Shown: positions 58,302 to 64,000 of the stretch, in pieces | Layout of the letters: each line of letters begins with the position of its first letter | How positions within the stretch are numbered: the first letter of the stretch is position 1 | Assembly: GCF_964656455.1 (NCBI RefSeq) | Contig: NC_135719.1 | Coordinates: forward strand, 73,396,283 to 73,460,282 | Direction: 5' to 3' | From: Halichoerus grypus | Taxonomy: Eukaryota > Chordata > Mammalia > Carnivora > Phocidae | DNA length: 64,000 nt | Translations under genes and position numbers: made by a program | Notes under the pieces: generated by a model | The model's database searches: none | Told to the model about the DNA's origin: nothing | Seen by the model: the letters and a program-made list of their open reading frames with translations, nothing else

Positions 58302-59004
58302 TAAAATAACAAACAACTGGATATATGTAATGTCAGATTCTAATGAGTTCAGTGAACATGCATAGAGCTGGATAAGTACATACAGTGTTTTAGATATGGT
58401 GGTTGGGAAGAGGTATGACATTTGAACAGTCTTCTCTTTGAATGAAGAATGAAGTGAGGGCCTTCTCACTTGAATGAAGTGAAGGAACAAATGATCCAGT
58501 GAGAATGGCACAGGCAACATGCTGAGGTGGGAACATGCATGAACTATACTTAAGGAACTTACTGTCTCCTTACTGGAGACCACTATGGCTAGAGTGCACC
58601 TGAACTGTATTCAACTGGTTAGTTTAGACACAACCAGCTATTTGTATTCAAGCAATTCCCCCTAAATAAACTTAAAGGATAAGCAAAGCTTGGTTACTCA
58701 GAAGATTATAACAAAGGAAGATTCAGAGCTTCTTAAATCAAATTCTTTGAGACTTCAACTTATGCAGAATTACGTAGAATATGAACTACTAGAATTAAAT
58801 CTTTTTTATAATAATGTTTTACCCCAAGCCAACCCAAGGATGCTAGGACTGTGCTGGAAGTTTCTAATGGAAGTGCTAGATCAAGGAAGGCAATTCTTTT
58901 TCTTGCCAGGGGCTGGTCACTCAGGAATTTGGGACATGTCCTGCTTGGTCTTGGAGAGTTCAAAATAGACCATTCTCACTGCTACTCCAGACATTTTTTC
59001 CCTT
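58302..59004. other. Unassigned sequence
   Basis: No repeat recognised. Overlapping frames on both strands (58281-58583, 58690-58968, 58851-59111) carry no domain. Confidence 0.4.
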
Positions 59005-59005
59005 G

Positions 59006-59037
59006 GACACTTAACCGACTGAGCCACCCAGATGCCC
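59006..59037 (-). mobile_element. 32-bp head-only CAN SINE fragment
   Basis: Reverse strand gives GGGCATCTGGGTGGCTCAGT and the following 12 bases of a SINE head. No body, CT-rich middle, tail or flanking duplication is visible. It abuts old antisense L1 at 59039. Confidence 0.75.
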
Positions 59038-59038
59038 A

Positions 59039-59480
59039 GCTTTTAAGGTTTTTAAGACCCACCCAGAGCAGCCTTTATTTTAGGACTAATTTTCTCCTAC
59101 TACTGAGCTAAAGCCCTTCTGAGTACTCGATGCCTTGTGATTTCCAAGGCTTTTGCTACTCTACCTTGTAAAGTATTCCTAGTCCTTTGTGAGCTCTGAG
59201 GATTGTTCTCTTCATTGTTTTTTTGGGTAGAACTTTTTCTGGCCTTAGGTAGTTAGTTCCTTCATATCATGCACTGATCAGTTCCTGAGATACTCTGAAG
59301 ATTTGGTGTGCTCTCTGTATAACTCTCTTTTCTCTGGTACTCTGCCTGTGTAGTCTAGTTGCCTTGGACTCTGCACACTCCCAGCTCTGTCTTCTCAACT
59401 CATGAATACTCGGTATGTAGTTCCAGTTTCCCATTCACTGTATTGGGTTGGAAATTCCATCCAAGTAATAAACTGGGGCA
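59039..59480 (-). mobile_element. Ancient L1M 3' UTR, antisense
   Basis: The conserved antisense L1M 3' UTR order is easy to follow: 'cttttaaggtttttaagacc', 'gcccttctgagtactcgatg', 'gtgagctctgaggattgttc', 'ggccttaggtagttagttcc', 'tgatcagttcctgagatact', 'tctctggtactctgcctgtg', 'gttgccttggactctgcaca'. Confidence 0.75.
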
Positions 59481-59664
59481 ATCTTAGTGCTCATCTCATC
59501 TATTTGCACTCTTTTGTCCTGTGATGCCTGACACACAATATCTGAAAACCATTGTTTTATGTATTTTGCTTGTTTTTTGCTGTTGTTTCAGATGGGAGGA
59601 TAAATCTAGTCCTTATTACTCTCTGTTTCTCCATTGTGTTGAGAATTTGAAGTTCTCCACCCTT

Positions 59665-59865
59665 TTTTTTTTTTTAAAAGATTTTATTTATTTATTTGAC
59701 AGAGAGAGACACAGCGAGAGAGGAAACACAAGAAGGGGGAGTGAGAGAGGGAGAAGCAGGCTTCCTGTTGAGCAGGGAGCCCGATGCGGGGCTCGATCCC
59801 AGGACCCTGGGATCATGACCTGAGCTGAAGGCAGACGCCTAACGACTGAGCCACCCAGGCGCCCC
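59665..59865 (-). mobile_element. CAN/SINEC SINE, antisense
   Basis: Full copy, close to the consensus, with head at 59846-59865 and T-run (A-tail) at 59665-59676. The repeat tgaagttctccac flanks it at 59648-59660 and 59866-59878, and extends to 17 bp with one mismatch. The frames at 59521-59823 and 59688-59912 run through it. Confidence 0.96.
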
Positions 59866-59882
59866 TGAAGTTCTCCACTCTT

Positions 59883-61499
59883 AATCATGAAAGTTTTTAA
59901 GGGATAGATCATTGGGTCAATACGAGAAATACTGGATGTAGCTTTTAACTCTTGAGGAAAGGTGCTAGAGGGAATTAAGGGAGGAGGTCAGGCTTCAACT
60001 GTCTGTAACAAGTTTATGGCTGGGCTTTTGTCCCTAAGAGAATGTTTACAGACACAATAGTAGATAGGAGAAAAGATAGAATGTATTGCTCATGGCATTC
60101 TGTCCTAAGAGTATATGGGAACTTAGGGCACATGTCATCCTGGCGCTTGGGGTCACCAGTTAATTCTAGTCAGATTATAAATTTTAACAGGTCCTTTGCT
60201 AAACATGCAAATAAGAAATGAGCACCTAATATGCAATAGAATGATTCTCCCACGTTACACCAAAAATGTAGAGTAAAATATGCTCCATAAATTCTTACAA
60301 AATAACATGAGTACACAACTAGACACATGAAGATGAATGAAGTCACCTAGATTCACTCACTAATCAAGGAACTCATTCCCACACTACAGTCTTTAGCAAA
60401 ACTATATACTTCTGTATGTCATGTGTCTTCGGTGCTGTTTACCAGTAGTTGAAACCTTGAATGCTAAATATATGAATACCAAGGTTTTCTATTATTTTGT
60501 GCTACTCTTTCCTGAGTGTCTTAACACATGAAGGTTTGGGGGGAAATTAAAAAAAGAAAGATATCAAAAAACAACCGCCAAAATTTTAAGCCCAGTTTTT
60601 CTTTGAATTTACAGTTGGTTAATTTAATATTTCTTCGAGAATGCAAATTTGTAATTAGAACATCAGGATGACACCAGAGTGTTCCTGTCCTCTGAATGAC
60701 AGGGCAGTGTTTGTCACTGTACTGCTTTACTATGTACTGGAAAGAGTTAGCCAACCCATGATCTCTTTATATCCTCTTTAATTCTTAGATCTTAAGTGTT
60801 ACTAGTCCAGGAAATAGGTGCCATAAATCATCTTTAGTGGCTGGCCACCCAGTTCATTGAAATAAGCTTCTTAAAGATGGTCTTTAAAATAGTTTTAAAT
60901 TGAGGGAAAGCACATGGCTGTGTGTTTCAGACCTGGGATGCTGTTCAAGGATATGAGTTGGTGTGGAAGAGAGAAATGAGAGAGTAGTTGGCTGAGAGAT
61001 TTATTTAGGCTGCATGTAGGAGAAATGTGATGAAATAAGATTTACGTTTTGGGGCTCTGCATAGTTTCTGGGTATTGGATTCCTACTCTCTGAAATTGGG
61101 ACCATTTAGGCCTCACTGGAAAGTTAAACTCATCCTATTCTCCAGGACCAATTTGAACAGAGCCGTATTCTCAACCATGACACATAAATACATATAGGCA
61201 ATAAATATTTCTGTAAAGGCTTATTTATGTCTTACCCATGGTAAAAACCATCACAAATGGGTGACATCAGCATTCAACTCAGGTCCTTTCAGAATTAGGC
61301 TGTTCAGAATTAGATGTTAGTTAGAAAATCTGAGAACAAATTGGGGTGATTTTACTAATTATTTTGTTTCTAAAACTACTGTTATTGATATAACTTTTCA
61401 GCCCCCCCCCCACCACCACTTGAGCTAATGCTTTGGAGCTTTAGGTAAAATTGAAGAAGTCCCTTTTCTTTTTGGTTTAGCATTTAATTTACACATGTA
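59883..61499. other. Unassigned sequence
   Basis: No gene or clear repeat. A C9 run followed by CCA units lies at 61402-61420. Confidence 0.4.
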
Positions 61500-61870
61500 T
61501 GATTCAGTTCAGTAAGGTATTTATTTTACAACTACTATGCTTAAAGTAGCTTATAAGTGCTGTGGATAGGCATAAAAAGAAATAAAACCCAGCTCCTGCC
61601 ACACAGGAAAGGTGAATTGTGAGCCACAATACACTTGTGACAGATATGATAAGTGGGTTACTGGAGGCAGAGCTAGGTCATGATGGGATGTCAAATGAAG
61701 AGAGTATTTCTGGCTGAAGAATTATGGAAAGAAACCATGGAGGGGACTAGGTTTTCACTGGGATTTGGAGGATAGTCCAGTTTTGAAAGCTGGCCCAAAA
61801 GTGCTGGGGAGAATAGAGATTGGGCACATGTTCATATGGCAGAGAATGGGGTCAGGGAATTAGAAGAATA
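61500..61870 (-). mobile_element. L2 3' portion, antisense
   Basis: Antisense L2: 'aaggtatttattttacaact', 'gataagtgggttactgg', 'ggaggggactaggttttcac', 'ggatttggaggatagtccag' and 'agatggcacatgttcata'-like text near 61820. Diverged. Confidence 0.5.
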
Positions 61871-63936
61871 TGTACAATAAATACAATATTAATTTGTACA
61901 ATTCTATCATAAATTTCAGCTGAGTGTATGTAGTATATATAAACTCTGAAATGTGCATATTCCTTCTTATTGTTTCTGGATCTTGAAAAAGAAATTATTC
62001 ATCTCCCATTCCTGGCAAGGACTTAACTTTGTGCAAGTGTGCTAACTGGTGTTTTCCAATACAAGCTAACTACAGATAGCATAGTGCTAAACACATAATA
62101 GATCAGTAAGCAACTGTTTATCAAAGGAACATAAAGTTCCTGAGCCTTCACTGAACGTGGGGTAAAGTATGGAACATTGGGGCAAGGATTCAGTTTACTT
62201 ATGCCTGGGTTTGGTTTTGTTCTAATAAATTTCTTTCTGGAGTCCTTAAGATAGAATTGTGCATTGCCTTATGCTGAATATTTGCTTGGGACTCTGATTA
62301 TATGCCTACATCAAAGGACCATGCCATGAGCTGTGTTAGCACCTCATTAACGCTCTCTACACAAGACTCAGGTACTGAGCGTATCACATCATGTCTGTTC
62401 CCTACACTTAGGCATAACTTATACCTCATCCTGAGTTAAATGAGTCTTTGTTTTCTTTGGAATTTTATGTTTGGGAAGGAAAGGAGGAAAAGGAAGAGGC
62501 AGGATAATAAGTGGTATAAAAGGGTAATGCAGTTTGTTTCTGATTTGATTATTCTGTATCTAAATGAGAACATTGTTTTTAAATGCACAGTATTGATTTA
62601 TCTTAGGCTTTTTTCTTTAAAAAAAGGGAAAAAAAGATTAAATGTCTAGTCAGTTGATGGCTAAATTTAAGGAATCTGCAGGTATAAGAGCAATTGTTTT
62701 TAAGACATTACCAATTCTTTTCACTTTCCCTTTCTTGGAACGCTGATTAGCCATAATGGATAAATAATGATTATGGATGGAGATTTACATAACAGATGAA
62801 TCTGTTTATAAACTATGCTGAGCTTCCAACCATCCTGCCAACCTTTTTAGAAATCCATTCAAACTATTTATTGGTGTCTACAGCTCCCAAATAGCTTCTC
62901 CTAATTACAAGTATTTAAACATAAATGAAAGTGGAAGTTTAGAATTGATGCAGTGGGCTATTCTAATAAAATTTCAGATTGGCAGGAAGACCCAGCTCTA
63001 CTCTCACTGAATGCTAATTTTTTTTCTATTTTATAATCAACAAAATTTGTCAGATAAATGGCAACAGATCCCAACTGGGGGGAGGAGAGAAGGAGTGAAT
63101 TATTGACCTTCACAGATGAGATCTTTTTCAGAGGCTTCTCCAACGAGATACATATGAAAATGCAAAGCTGTAAATGAGATTTTTTTCCCCCCCTATCGAT
63201 TTGGTCGGTTGGTAAAAGGGGGATGGCACTAAGAGGAGTGCACAGTCCCCCATGTTCTGATCTTTCTGAGGTTGCAATAGAGAGGTTATACATTTCATTT
63301 GAGCTGACAGGAATTTGAAATGTTATAGATAGGTTTCCTGAGCTGAACCATTATTTACTGTTTGACTGTAATGTCAGTTTTTTTCTGCTTCTTCAATATT
63401 GTTTGCACTTTACCTTTGTGAAAAGGGCCTTGATTGAGCCATGCAAGGGGAGATATTTCTATCTTTCTGCAAGATCAATGAAGATGTGTTTACAGGTCCC
63501 CGGCACAGTGTACACACCACAATAATGGATTTTAGTCTGTGTTGACTGAAAGCTCTTTTTCTTTGTTACTTGTCAATCTTGTATCTATTACTTGATTGCA
63601 ACATAAAAGGCTATTTGGCCAAACACTGAAACAACAGCTGTATTAGTTGAGCTGAAGTGGTTACCTGAACCAAATATATGCAGCCCTTAGCTGGACAAGT
63701 CACTTACAACTTGAAAGCAGGCAAGACTTTATTTGCCTCTTCATTTAGGAACCATTTCATGAGTATACTCACCTAAATTAATTTTTTTCCCTCCTTTAGA
63801 AGTTTTAATTAATGTGCAGTTGTGATAGCAAGGAGTTCCAGTCTCAATTTAATCAGACAGTTCTATATTTCTTGAGGAAGAGGCCTGAGTTCCCAGAAGG
63901 AAAAGTTCCATATACTCATCAAGATCCCTTCTTTCT
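61871..63936. other. Unassigned, repeat-free sequence
   Basis: About 2 kb with no recognisable repeat. The section at about 62750-63700 is notable for balanced base composition and lack of decay-like runs. The 111-codon reverse frame at 62958-63293 has no family features. It may hold conserved noncoding sequence, but one genome cannot show that. Confidence 0.4.
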
Positions 63937-64000
63937 GGGGGCGCCTGGGTGGCTTAGTCATTAAGCGATTGCCTTCGGCTCAGGTCATGATCCTGGGCTC
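63937..64000 (+). mobile_element. CAN/SINEC SINE, cut by the window edge
   Basis: The head GGGGGCGCCTGGGTGGCTTA and the following tRNA-like body up to 'catgatcctgggctc' are present; the rest lies outside the window. Confidence 0.95.

Overview
This window looks like nuclear DNA from a mammal of the order Carnivora. The strongest evidence is twelve complete or near-complete tRNA-derived SINEs of the CAN/SINEC type, plus one cut by the right edge and one 32-bp fragment. They have a GGCGCCTGGGTGGCTCAGT-type head, a CT-rich middle, an AATAAA-rich tail and an A-run, and most sit between 10-18 bp direct repeats. This SINE group is known only from Carnivora. None of the copies looks like the dog-specific or cat-specific subfamily, and the younger ones resemble the type seen in arctoid caniforms (bears, seals, weasel relatives). 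That finer placement is inference. The L1 3' ends at 7.8, 38.8, 41.1 and 46.7 kb are also carnivore-like.

I recognise no protein-coding gene, exon, tRNA, rRNA, CRISPR array or CpG island. The longest open frames (up to 150 codons) show no known protein features, and some are translations of SINEs, L1s or simple repeats. The window is best read as intergenic DNA or the inside of a large intron, AT-rich throughout.

Layout. 0-8.3 kb: an MLT1-type LTR with a nested SINE, L2 and old L1 relics, and a carnivore L1 3' end. 8.3-10.1 kb: unassigned. 10.1-16.4 kb: a layered block of antisense ancient L1 carrying a younger L1, two LTRs of one family in the same orientation and a SINE. 16.4-26.6 kb: mostly unassigned, with one young SINE, an old L1, an MLT1-like LTR, MIRs and an (AT)n tract. 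26.6-30.3 kb: a SINE cluster of five copies with L2 and LTR relics. 31.8-32.8 kb: a long L2. 33-46 kb: repeat-poor, with MIRs, a palindromic DNA-transposon fossil, two small L1 insertions and several microsatellites. 46.2-49.95 kb: MIR, SINE, a 1.6-kb antisense L1 and two more SINEs. 50-53.3 kb: the largest stretch with no recognisable repeat. 53.3-59.9 kb: L2, L1 3' ends, MIR, a large polypyrimidine tract, an MLT1 LTR, a hAT fossil and SINEs. 60-64 kb: mostly unassigned, with one L2 and a SINE cut by the right edge.

There are no genes here to work together. What the sequence records is the order of transposon arrivals: MIR and L2 first, then old L1 and MaLR LTRs, then carnivore L1 and SINEs. 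Family names come from memory of consensus sequences without any database search, so subfamily labels are tentative. No new biological system was found.
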